NCBI GenBank assembly: GCA_964441775.1
Contig: CAYTVL010000023.1
Location: 1 to 64,000 of the forward strand
Origin: SYOC01 sp964441775
GTDB lineage: Bacteria > Desulfobacterota > Binatia > Bin18
Length of the DNA: 64,000 nt
Direction of reading: 5' to 3'
Part shown: positions 25,621-34,021 of the stretch, piece after piece
Position numbering within the stretch: position 1 is the stretch's first letter
Layout: each line of letters starts with the position of its first letter
Translations under genes and position numbers: made by a program
The notes under the pieces: generated by a model
What the model was told of the DNA's origin: nothing
Seen by the model: only the letters and a program-made list of their open reading frames with translations
The model's database searches: none

Positions 25621-28600
25621 TGTTTTTGTCCTTTCTCTCGGGCGAACCACCGCGTGTAGCAGGTGCGCAGAGCCTCTCGCTGGTTTTGATAATCGGCCAA
25701 TAGCTGGGCTGCCGCGTCGTCCCCTTCGTAGCCAAGTCGCCGTGCAAGAGGCGTAAGATGAGCATCTTCGCTCTCCAGGGCTTCTACCGGCTGGTCATGT
25801 TCAATTCGCAAGCGATTTTCGAGGGTGCGTAAAAAACGATATCCCCGAGATAACATGCTGAAATCATCCTCAGACAACACCCCGCATGCGTGCAGGGCGT
25901 CCAAGGCCGGAGCTGTAGCGCGCTGCCGCAAAACGGGGAGCTGCTGACCGTAGCGTAATTGCAGCATTTGTACAAGAAACTCAATGTCGACAATACCACC
26001 GCGCCCAGTCTTGATGTTGAAACGCCCCGTCTGCTCACGCGCTAATTCTTGTTCCATGCGCCCACGGAGGCGGTCGATTTCGGCGACGTCGCTCGCGTCG
26101 ATCGCCTGTGCATACGTGACCTGTTCTATCAGCGTCGTTATAGCTTCGTGCAATGGAGGTTCAGCCAGGATCACCCGAGCTTTAATTAACGCTTGACGCT
26201 CCCATAATTGCGAGCTGGTTTCATGATAGCGCCGAAACGCTGACAGTGAAGAGACCAGAGAGCCGGACCGGCCTGACGGACGTAAACGAGTGTCAATCTT
26301 GTAGACGTATCCTTCACGCGTTTGCACCTGTAACACGGAAATCAAGCGCTGGACGAGTTTCGTAAAGCACTCTTGCGGGCTGGGTCCATCTGCGGTGCTT
26401 GCTTCCGTGGGCTCATAAAGAAAAATTAAATCGAGGTCTGAATTGTAATTGAGTTCGCCCGCGCCGAGTTTGCCCATCCCAACAATGGCGAATTGGCTCG
26501 GAAGTTGAGTATAGCCGAGTTGTTCCAACAAGGCTGTACGCGCCACTTCGTAGGCGCCGGTGAGGCAGACCTCCGCCAGGTTCGAGAGCTGCTCGGTCAC
26601 TTCAAACACGTCGAGCAGCCCGTTGCTGTCATTGATGCCGATACGCAGGAATTCTTCGGTGCGGTAGCGGCGCAGAATATCAAGGCGATCCTCAAAATCT
26701 CGCACTTCCGCCAAGCGCGCAGTGAGTTCACGCTGCATAGCCTCCCGACTCGTGTGCACCTGGACGAGGTCGGTGCGCACGAGGCTATCAAGCAGCTCCG
26801 GGTGACGCAAAAACACTTGTGAGAGATACGCGCTCGTTCCGAACAAACCGACCAGGGTGCGCAGCGTCTGGGGGTTTTCTCGTAATAACGCCAAGAAACT
26901 CGAACGCGCCCCGATAGACGCAATTAAGCTCGCCATGCCAGCCAAAGCGTGGTCGGGGTTCGCTGTTTTCGCGATCTCGCCAAAGAGGAGCGGCTCTAGT
27001 GCATAGAGGAGCTTACGGCGCTTGGGCGACGCTGGTGAATGGGGAGGTCCATCGTGCAAGAGTCGCACGTTTTCATAGGCCTCGGGAAGTTGCTGAAACC
27101 CCAACTGCTGCAAGCGCCACAGGGCGCGCTCTTCATGATGTAATTCTTGGAAGAGCGCGGAAATTTCCCCAGCGTGTTCGTTCGCTACTTGGAGTTGGTT
27201 CTGCTCTTCCTCGCGAAAAAGCGTGCGGAAAATCTGATGTACGGCGTCCATGTGAGCGTGCAAAGTCGTCCAGAACAGCTCGACTTCGTCTCGCTGATCA
27301 ACTTGTGACTTGAGACTTGCGACTTGTGACTGTTGTTCTGCTATGCGCAACCGCCGCGCCAGGGCGCGGATGTCCGCCTCGTCGCTGGGCAATGTGTGCG
27401 TTTGATGATCTTGTACGATTTGCAGTTTATGCTCCACGTGGCGCAGAAAGCGGTAGGCATCGCGCAACACGTCGCGGTCTGCCGCAGCGAGGTAGCGACA
27501 CTCAACTAAACGGTCCAGGGCCGAAAGCGTGGTCCGGTCACGTACGCGGGGGTCTTTCCCTGCATGAATCAATTGCAGCGCTTGGGCGGCGAATTCAACT
27601 TCGCGAATCCCGCCGCGCCCCAGTTTGACGTTCATTCCGCTGCGCTCAGGGGCGCGCAATGAGCGCTCGACTCGCGCCTTCATCTCTTTGATGTCTGCGA
27701 GCGTTGTGTAATCAAGATAGCGACGAAAGACAAAGGGAGCGATCTCACGGAGGAACTGTTCTCCCAACTCTTTCTCTCCCGCGACGGGCCGGGCTTTAAG
27801 CAATGCCACCCGCTCCCAAGTCTGGCCCCACGATTCGTAGTACAAGAGCGTATTGGGCAGCGAATTCACCACTGGACCATTGACGCCATCCGGACGTAGA
27901 CGAAGATCCACGCGAAACACGCGCCCGCCAAACTTCAAATCACTCAGCGCTCGGGTCAGCCCTTGCGCGAGTTGACTGAAAAACGCACGAGGATCAACCG
28001 CACCCTTCTGGCCTCCGGTCGTCAGCCCAATGTCGCTTTCGTAAAGATAAATCAGATCAATGTCCGAGCTGAAATTCAGCTCCAGTCCGCCAAATTTTCC
28101 CATCCCGAAGACGACAAATCTTAACGGTCGTGTGTGACCGTCGATGGTCGCCACTGCCTCTCCATACGCCGAGCGCAGTTGTACACGGATATAATCGTAT
28201 GCTGTTTGCACCGCCGCTTCGGCCAGAAAACTGAGATCCCTGATGGTTTCCTCTAGCGGAGCGCGGGCCAACAAATCGCGCACGCCGATGCGGAAATATT
28301 CACGATTCCGATAGGACCGCAGCCCACGAAGAAAATCCTCTTCCGGCGACTCAATCGGCAGTTGCTGCCGCAACGCTGCGAGATGCTCAGCTACGCTTTT
28401 CGTTGAAGAGTGGCGATCCGCGAGAAAAACCGCTTCCCACTGATCTCCTTGATTACATAAAACAGTAGCAAGATGTTGACTGGAGCCGAGAATGAAGAGG
28501 AGGTCGCCGCATAACTCTGGAGACCCGAGAACGACACCGGACCCGATTCCTCCCTCAAGGAGATGACGCAAATTTGCGGCGGCTAACTCAGGGTTCGGGG

Positions 28601-28706
28601 CAACCGCAAGGCTGTGGAGGACGTTCTCCCAGTAGGAGCCTAGCGGCTCACGGAGTGGCTGCACTATCTGTTCGACGGTAAGAGAAAGAGAAAGGGGGAT
28701 GGGCAT
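25617..28706 (-). CDS. glnE: Bifunctional glutamine synthetase adenylyltransferase/deadenylylase
   Basis: A 1029-aa protein that adenylylates and deadenylylates glutamine synthetase in response to the PII protein. It has two nucleotidyltransferase domains: the N-terminal one with GMGKFGGLELNFSSDIDL and the C-terminal one with GMGKLGAGELNYNSDLDL, both keeping the metal-binding Asp-x-Asp. Helical domains containing KLGRGGIREVEF and KTGRGGIVDIEF follow each. The length is slightly above typical. The start at 28706 lies only 16 bases from the assembly gap, so the true N-terminus could extend into it. An in-frame stretch inside the linker (VASLKSQVDQ) has a repetitive nucleotide pattern. Confidence 0.95.
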   Translation of the reverse strand: MPIPLSLSLTVEQIVQPLREPLGSYWENVLHSLAVAPNPELAAANLRHLLEGGIGSGVVLGSPELCGDLLFILGSSQHLATVLCNQGDQWEAVFLADRHSSTKSVAEHLAALRQQLPIESPEEDFLRGLRSYRNREYFRIGVRDLLARAPLEETIRDLSFLAEAAVQTAYDYIRVQLRSAYGEAVATIDGHTRPLRFVVFGMGKFGGLELNFSSDIDLIYLYESDIGLTTGGQKGAVDPRAFFSQLAQGLTRALSDLKFGGRVFRVDLRLRPDGVNGPVVNSLPNTLLYYESWGQTWERVALLKARPVAGEKELGEQFLREIAPFVFRRYLDYTTLADIKEMKARVERSLRAPERSGMNVKLGRGGIREVEFAAQALQLIHAGKDPRVRDRTTLSALDRLVECRYLAAADRDVLRDAYRFLRHVEHKLQIVQDHQTHTLPSDEADIRALARRLRIAEQQSQVASLKSQVDQRDEVELFWTTLHAHMDAVHQIFRTLFREEEQNQLQVANEHAGEISALFQELHHEERALWRLQQLGFQQLPEAYENVRLLHDGPPHSPASPKRRKLLYALEPLLFGEIAKTANPDHALAGMASLIASIGARSSFLALLRENPQTLRTLVGLFGTSAYLSQVFLRHPELLDSLVRTDLVQVHTSREAMQRELTARLAEVRDFEDRLDILRRYRTEEFLRIGINDSNGLLDVFEVTEQLSNLAEVCLTGAYEVARTALLEQLGYTQLPSQFAIVGMGKLGAGELNYNSDLDLIFLYEPTEASTADGPSPQECFTKLVQRLISVLQVQTREGYVYKIDTRLRPSGRSGSLVSSLSAFRRYHETSSQLWERQALIKARVILAEPPLHEAITTLIEQVTYAQAIDASDVAEIDRLRGRMEQELAREQTGRFNIKTGRGGIVDIEFLVQMLQLRYGQQLPVLRQRATAPALDALHACGVLSEDDFSMLSRGYRFLRTLENRLRIEHDQPVEALESEDAHLTPLARRLGYEGDDAAAQLLADYQNQREALRTCYTRWFAREKGQKQ

Positions 28707-28722
28707 GGAAGGGCGAGCGAGA

Positions 28723-28822
28723 NNNNNNNNNNNNNNNNNNNNNNNNNNNNNNNNNNNNNNNNNNNNNNNNNNNNNNNNNNNNNNNNNNNNNNNNNNNNNN
28801 NNNNNNNNNNNNNNNNNNNNNN
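28723..28822. other. Assembly gap (100 N)
   Basis: One hundred unknown bases, probably a fixed-size scaffold gap and not a true length. It hides the upstream region of glnE and the C-terminus of the ferritin-like gene. Confidence 0.98.
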
Positions 28823-29433
28823 GCAGCCGCTCTGGGTGCGTTCAGAGTCTGACACGCTTCCATGAGCCATTTCACACTGGACATTTCATCGTCGACGAGC
28901 GAACGAAGCAGTTCTTTACTCTGCTGATCGTCTTGAATTTGGGCAATGGCGTCAGTGAGAGGCTTAAGGAGTGCGGCAGGATCATTCCCAAGGCGGGAAG
29001 CGACTGACATCAGCTTCTGAGCGTCTTTTAGTTCCGTCGAACTATAGAAGGGCACTTCCTTATCTCGACGTTCCTGTGGGACGGAACACTGCGGAATGCC
29101 GCCTAGCTCACGCAGCCGCGCTTCGAGAATCTGGGCGTGATAGGCTTCCCGCTGCTGTACGACTCGCAGTCCGCCTTTGACGCATTCCTGATCGCTCGCA
29201 TCCACCCACTTGGCCAAGTATTCAGCCGCAAAATTTTCTCCGCAGCGAAATTCGTCGAGAACGTGCATAATCATCTCGCGCTCAGTGGCGTGGGTTTTGC
29301 CGTTATAGGTGTAATCTTGGCGACTGTTTCCGTTCCCCAATTCTCGCATTTGTTCTTCAAACAACGCGTCGGAAATCAGCCCTTTGCGATAGGCTTTGAG
29401 AAGCTGCCGAGCCTCGAAATCCGCAGTAGCCAT
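28823..29433 (-). CDS. Ferritin-like protein, 3' end hidden by gap
   Basis: The first 203 residues of a helical protein. A helix with EREMIMHVLDEFRCGENFAAEYLAKW and another with REAYHAQILEARLRELGG look like the E...ExxH pairs of a ferritin/rubrerythrin-type four-helix bundle. A later helix (LLRSLVDDEMSSVKWLME) would complete it. The N-terminal 30 residues (LLKAYRKGLISDALFEEQMREL) are a short additional helical segment. AAAAGGAG precedes the ATG at 29433. Function is unknown: iron storage, peroxide handling or a structural role all remain possible. The reading frame beyond the gap cannot be stated. Confidence 0.7.
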
Positions 29434-29630
29434 AAAAGTCTCCTTTTAGAGAAAATTGTGAGAATGTGTGATTACAGTACGACAAAGCCTAAGTGATCGG
29501 ATGGGTGGTGTCAACGGAGATTGTCTAGAGTTTGGGCGCCTGCTGGGTGCGCCTGCTGCTGTTCTAGGCATCTGCCTGGTGGGGGAACATGTCCGACTTG
29601 GATTTCCTTGTATTTTTTCTTTATACTCCA

Positions 29631-29646
29631 TGGCATAGGCCTTGCT
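29631..29646 (+). promoter_or_regulatory. Sigma-54-type promoter for the porin gene
   Basis: TGGCATAGGCCTTGCT fits the sigma-54 consensus TGGCACG-N4-TTGCT, with the invariant GG (29632-29633) and GC (29644-29645) separated by exactly ten bases. It ends about 50 bases before the porin ATG. No clear enhancer palindrome was found upstream in the 197 bases back to the ferritin-like gene. Confidence 0.6.
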
Positions 29647-29697
29647 CATGGCTAGGATGTTTGAGGTGGGGCAAAACGCTTAGAATGGAGGTAGGAA

Positions 29698-31017
29698 ATG
29701 AAGAAGCACTTGAGCTGGTTATGCGGAGTCAGCCTACTGGTCTGCGGACTCACTGGCGGGCGTCCTCTACATGCTGACGAAACAGCTCCGGCCGCAGAGG
29801 CGGAAAAGACGGAAGCCGCTCCCGAGAAACCCAGTCCGTGGAGTCCAGTCGAAGCCGTGGGGCTTGCGGCGCCGTTAAAAACGTGGGGGCTGGAAATTCA
29901 TGGTCTGCTCGGCGGCAACTATACGTATAATTTCAACGAACCGAGCAATCGCAAGAACGGGCTGCTCTTAATGAACCGCAAGCATGATCACATTGATCTT
30001 GATATTGCCAACATCCGCATTCAGCGGGTTGTCGACGGCGAGATAGGCTTTGTCACGGATCTTGATTTTGGCAAAACCGCTGAGGTGGTGGGACGGTCAA
30101 CGCGCTGGTGTAAGACTCCCTCTTTTATCAGTGGGAAAGGCTCGTGCCACGAAAGCCGCAACTCTTTTGAGGCTACACAGTTTTACCTCACCTACAAGTT
30201 TCCCATCGGCAGTGGACTTAGCATGAAGCTGGGGAAATTCGTGACCCTGCATGGCGAGGAGGTCATCAAAACATGGGACAATATCAATTATAATATTTCA
30301 AATTCAATCCTGTTTGGTTTCGCGATTCCGTTCACCCACACCGGCGCCCTTTTCAATTATGCGTTTACCGATTGGTTGAGCCTGGACGCCGGTTTGATCA
30401 CCGGTTGGGATCAGTTTTCTTATAAGGTTAACAATGGCGTCATTTTTACCGGCGGCCTCACTCTCACGCCTCATCCTACGCTCACGATTTATGCGGCGGG
30501 TACGGTGGGACCAGAGCAGGAACGCCTCTTTTTTGATCCTGTTACCGGGAAATTCACAGACGCTAAAGGTCGGGGTGACTCCACGCGTGGGTTGTTTACT
30601 TTGCTCACCACGTACAAACCCACCGACTTGTGGACCTTCATCCTTGATTTTAATCATGCAGACGAGTCCAACGTTTTGGGACCGTTCAAACCGAGTGGTC
30701 GCGGAACGAAAGACGCGCGCTGGGATGGACTGGCGGGCTACGTGATTTATCATTTCACCGACATGCTGAGCGGTACCCTCCGAGCCGAATTTTTTGATGA
30801 TGTGGATGGAGTGCGAACTGGGGTGAAGCAAACCGTATGGGAAATTACTCCAACCCTGGCGTTCCAACCATCCCTCTTCCCGGGGCTCACCGTGCGCGTG
30901 GAGTTCCGCCACGACGAATCGGACAAGCGCTTCTTTCAAGGCATCGCTACCCCATCCGGGCCTCGCTTTTTCTCCGGCCAGGATACCTTTGCGTGGGAGG
31001 GGATCTACTCTTTTTAA
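29698..31017 (+). CDS. Outer-membrane beta-barrel porin (BBP2-like)
   Basis: A 439-aa exported protein. A signal peptide (MKKHLSWLCGVSLLVCGLTG) with likely cleavage after PLHA is followed by an Ala/Glu/Pro-rich stretch and then amphipathic strands with alternating aromatic residues. YTYNFNEPSNRKNGL and the final WEGIYSF, ending in Phe, are typical of the putative beta-barrel porin-2 family. Its role would be diffusion of solutes across the outer membrane. Only one gene is read from the sigma-54-like promoter upstream. A GGGGCGC/GCGCCCC hairpin follows its stop. Confidence 0.85.
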   Translation: MKKHLSWLCGVSLLVCGLTGGRPLHADETAPAAEAEKTEAAPEKPSPWSPVEAVGLAAPLKTWGLEIHGLLGGNYTYNFNEPSNRKNGLLLMNRKHDHIDLDIANIRIQRVVDGEIGFVTDLDFGKTAEVVGRSTRWCKTPSFISGKGSCHESRNSFEATQFYLTYKFPIGSGLSMKLGKFVTLHGEEVIKTWDNINYNISNSILFGFAIPFTHTGALFNYAFTDWLSLDAGLITGWDQFSYKVNNGVIFTGGLTLTPHPTLTIYAAGTVGPEQERLFFDPVTGKFTDAKGRGDSTRGLFTLLTTYKPTDLWTFILDFNHADESNVLGPFKPSGRGTKDARWDGLAGYVIYHFTDMLSGTLRAEFFDDVDGVRTGVKQTVWEITPTLAFQPSLFPGLTVRVEFRHDESDKRFFQGIATPSGPRFFSGQDTFAWEGIYSF

Positions 31018-31026
31018 TCCCAGACA

Positions 31027-31048
31027 GGGGCGCGGCCTGCTGCGCCCC
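31027..31048. repeat. Hairpin after the porin gene
   Basis: Perfect 7-bp stem GGGGCGC / GCGCCCC with an 8-base loop, nine bases after the porin stop. There is no T-run, so it may be part of a dispersed repeat or a weak terminator. The remaining 190 bases up to the ATPase gene show no other gene. Confidence 0.5.
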
Positions 31049-31238
31049 TACGATTGCCTGCGCGACTGTTCTTCTTTCCACTGTCAGTCCCTCTCTCACG
31101 CCTCATTTCCAAGTGAGCTCCCGCTTAACTTACTCAGCCTGATGCCGATCCAAAAAGCAGCGGAGGAAATCTCGAACCGGGGTTTGTTATGCAACGCTCC
31201 TGCAATGCTTTTTGGCCTTTTAGAACGGCTCAGTGCTT

Positions 31239-32687
31239 ATGCCTTTAGGAAAAGCTCTTCTCGAAAAAAAACTCATTACTCACGAGCAGTTGCAAGAGGC
31301 TCTGGTGCGTCAGCAAACAACTGGCGGACGGATCGGAGAGCATCTTGTCTCGCTGGGGTTTTTTACCCAAGAGCAACTGCAGCAAGTCATGCAGGAGCCG
31401 CCGGCGGCTCCTTCCTCCATCCCAGAGACGGGATACGATGTCCAGTTTCTTCTCAGATTTGTGTTGAAGTCCATGTTTCTCTCTGGGGCGCAGACGGTCC
31501 CGGAGATCGCTCGCGAGATTGCCCTCTCACGGAGAATTGTTGAAGAGTTATTGCAGATAGCCAAGAAAGAGGCCCTCGTTGAGACGCGCGGCTCACTGGA
31601 CGGCAATCTCGCTCTTCTCCGCTATGCCCTGACAGTCAGGGGGGGAGAGCGAGCCCTGGAGGCATTGCAGCAATCGCAGTACGTTGGTCCCGTTCCGGTC
31701 CGTCTTTCGGACTATCGTCTTCAGGTCCAAAAACAGTCTGTGACAAATGAACGGGTCACCAACGAAACCCTGGCCCAGATTCTCTCTCATCTCGTGTTGC
31801 CCAGACATGTCCTGCGTCAGCTTGGCCCTGCGGTGAACTCGGGGAAACCGATTCTCCTCTATGGTCCAAGCGGCAACGGAAAAACCTCGATTGCCGAAGC
31901 TATTGGTCAAGCCTTTCAGCAGATGCTCTACTTGCCCTACTGTATCGAGGTCGGCGGACATATCATTAAGGTCTTCGATCCGGTCGTGCATGAAGAAGTC
32001 CCGAGTGCTCGTCCAACAGACGTTGTTCCTCCAAGTCTCGCCCTGCCCACGGTCGAGTTCGATCCCCGTTGGGTGCGATGCCGCAGGCCAGTCATCATCG
32101 CTGGTGGGGAGCTGACGCTCGATATGCTCGATCTAAAGCTCGACCTTATTTCTCGCGATTATGAAGCGCCGCTCCAGGTCAAAGCTACCGGCGGCGTGTT
32201 TGTGATTGACGACTTTGGTCGCCAGCTTCTGCGACCGAAAGATTTGCTGAATCGTTGGATCATTCCGCTGGAAAGACGAGTCGATTACTTGACGCTTCAC
32301 ACGGGCAAGAAGTTTTCCGTGCCCTTCGATGAACTCGTCATTTTCTCAACGAATCTCTCGCCGCAAGAGCTCATGGACGCCGCGTTTCTGCGCCGTCTCG
32401 CTTATAAATTTCTCGTCGGTCCTCCATCCCGCGAACATTATGCGGCTCTGTTTCGGCGAATCAGCACGACGCGAGGTTTTACTGGGGACCCGGAAGAAAT
32501 TCTTGCGTACCTGTTTGACACTTTTTACCCAGAGTCCTCGGACGACATGGCGGCCTTTCATCCACGGTTTATTCTCGACCATGTGCTCGCCGCTTGCGAA
32601 TATGAAGGCGTTCCTCCGCAACTGACTCTTGATAAAGTAAAAGATGCTTTACGCAACCTGTCGATTGCCTCCGCAATCGTGGAGTGA
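31239..32687 (+). CDS. MshEN-domain AAA ATPase
   Basis: A 482-aa protein with an MshEN/GspE-type N-terminal domain (residues 2-50, LGKALLEKKLITHEQLQEAL), the c-di-GMP-sensing module of type II/IV pilus ATPases. A central winged-helix-like region precedes an AAA ATPase domain with Walker A GPSGNGKT (209-216), Walker B FVIDDFG and a sensor segment FSTNLSPQ. The ATPase is of AAA type and is not a PilB/GspE-type secretion ATPase, so the combination is unusual. The start is uncertain: ATG at 31239 fits the domain, GTG at 31233 is possible, and neither has a clear ribosome site. It is followed by the sigma-54 activator with a short or overlapping junction. Confidence 0.8.
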   Translation: MPLGKALLEKKLITHEQLQEALVRQQTTGGRIGEHLVSLGFFTQEQLQQVMQEPPAAPSSIPETGYDVQFLLRFVLKSMFLSGAQTVPEIAREIALSRRIVEELLQIAKKEALVETRGSLDGNLALLRYALTVRGGERALEALQQSQYVGPVPVRLSDYRLQVQKQSVTNERVTNETLAQILSHLVLPRHVLRQLGPAVNSGKPILLYGPSGNGKTSIAEAIGQAFQQMLYLPYCIEVGGHIIKVFDPVVHEEVPSARPTDVVPPSLALPTVEFDPRWVRCRRPVIIAGGELTLDMLDLKLDLISRDYEAPLQVKATGGVFVIDDFGRQLLRPKDLLNRWIIPLERRVDYLTLHTGKKFSVPFDELVIFSTNLSPQELMDAAFLRRLAYKFLVGPPSREHYAALFRRISTTRGFTGDPEEILAYLFDTFYPESSDDMAAFHPRFILDHVLAACEYEGVPPQLTLDKVKDALRNLSIASAIVE

Positions 32688-32701
32688 CGAGAAGAGACGT
32701 T

Positions 32702-34021
32702 ATGACGCCGCCGCAAGTGCTCTTACTGCATTCTTCCCAGATGTCGCCCGTTTCCATACAAAAGCTGTTGGCGGAGCGTCAATTCCTCGTCCATCTCAGC
32801 CGGAATTGGAAAGAAGCAGAGCGCGTCTGCAAGGTTGTCCCAGAAGGGCAACTGAAATATGTGTTCGTCGATATTACGCTTTGCGCGGACGACGCCCACG
32901 ACGTCAAGCTGCGCGTTTTGCCCACCCTCCCTGACCAAACCCTTTTTATTTATTTTCATCCTCGTTTTCCGCAAGCGCTTGCGACGCTTTTGCATTCCGA
33001 ACCGCTCGACGCTCCCACGCAGGCCGTAGAGATGGAAACGTCTGTCTCGGTAGTCGTCGGAGAAAGTAGTAAATTTTGTGAAGTCCGCAATCTGGTCGAC
33101 CGTTACGCTCCGTATGACATTACCGTGCTGATCACAGGAGAGACGGGCACGGGAAAAGAGGTCATGGCCAGGTATATTCACGAGCGCAGCGCGCGTAGTC
33201 AGGGGCCTTTCGTCGCGTGCAACATGACGGCGATTCCGGAGACGTTGGTCGAGAGCGAATTGTTTGGTTATGTGAAAGGCGCCTTCACTGGAGCTGATAA
33301 AAACAAGAAAGGGTTAATCGAAGCGGCGGAAGGGGGCACGTTATTCTTGGATGAAATCGGCGATCTGTCGCTTGCGATTCAGCTCAAGCTGTTACGGTTC
33401 CTCGAAAGTCGGGAGTTCTATCGGGTGGGCGAGTCGTCCGCCAAGAAAGCGAACGTGCGGGTGGTCGCCGCCACGAATAGCGAAATAGAGAAGGCCATCC
33501 AGGACCGTCGCTTCCGTGAAGATCTCTACTACCGGCTCAATAATGCGCGCCTCATCTTGCCGCCGCTGCGGGAACGAGGAGAAGACCTCCTGCTCTTAGT
33601 CTCGCATTTTATTGCCCAGGCGTGCCGTCAAACCCAAAAGCCCCTGAAAAAAATCAGTCAATCGGTGCAAACGCTGCTCATGGATTACTCCTGGCCGGGG
33701 AATATCCGAGAACTGCGGAACGTGGTGGAAAGCGCCGTCCTCGTTTCTGACGGAGAGTATATCACTCTCAGTGACCTTTCCATGCACTTGCAACACTACG
33801 CCACCAGCCACCGGGAAGAGATCAGTGTGAAAGTGCTCTCGAAACTCGGTGAAGCAGAACAAGCCGTGATCAAGGCGGCGTTAGCCGAGGCGAGTGGAGA
33901 TAAAACGCTTGCCGCAAAGCGGCTGGGGATTTCTCTGCGGACCCTCTACCGCAAGCTGGAGAAAATGCCTGAATTCAGAGAGGTAAGGAATGTCTCGGCT
34001 GCGGCCTTAGGCTCATCGTGA
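32702..34021 (+). CDS. Sigma-54-dependent transcriptional activator with degenerate receiver
   Basis: A 439-aa enhancer-binding protein. Residues 1-100 look like a receiver fold (VLLLHSSQMSP...YVFVDITL) but lack the usual acidic pair after strand 1; only Asp57 could accept phosphate. The AAA+ domain has Walker A GETGTGKE (146-153), the sigma-54-contacting loop GAFTGA (193-198) and Walker B GGTLFLDEIG. A Fis-type HTH closes it (AAKRLGISLRTLYRKL). The start is ATG 32702; GTG 32684, overlapping the upstream stop, is an alternative. It is co-oriented with the ATPase before it and overlaps the GT-C gene after it. Sigma-54 promoters nearby are its likely targets. Confidence 0.93.
   Translation: MTPPQVLLLHSSQMSPVSIQKLLAERQFLVHLSRNWKEAERVCKVVPEGQLKYVFVDITLCADDAHDVKLRVLPTLPDQTLFIYFHPRFPQALATLLHSEPLDAPTQAVEMETSVSVVVGESSKFCEVRNLVDRYAPYDITVLITGETGTGKEVMARYIHERSARSQGPFVACNMTAIPETLVESELFGYVKGAFTGADKNKKGLIEAAEGGTLFLDEIGDLSLAIQLKLLRFLESREFYRVGESSAKKANVRVVAATNSEIEKAIQDRRFREDLYYRLNNARLILPPLRERGEDLLLLVSHFIAQACRQTQKPLKKISQSVQTLLMDYSWPGNIRELRNVVESAVLVSDGEYITLSDLSMHLQHYATSHREEISVKVLSKLGEAEQAVIKAALAEASGDKTLAAKRLGISLRTLYRKLEKMPEFREVRNVSAAALGSS

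Noticed and set aside
25617..28706. Long plus-strand open frames inside glnE and other GC-rich genes
   Set aside because: They are antisense shadows with no ribosome sites and no protein features.
29598..29627. Sigma-70-like boxes TTGGAT and TATACT before the porin gene
   Set aside because: The spacing of 18 is acceptable but the -35 box is poor, and a much better sigma-54 match starts four bases downstream.
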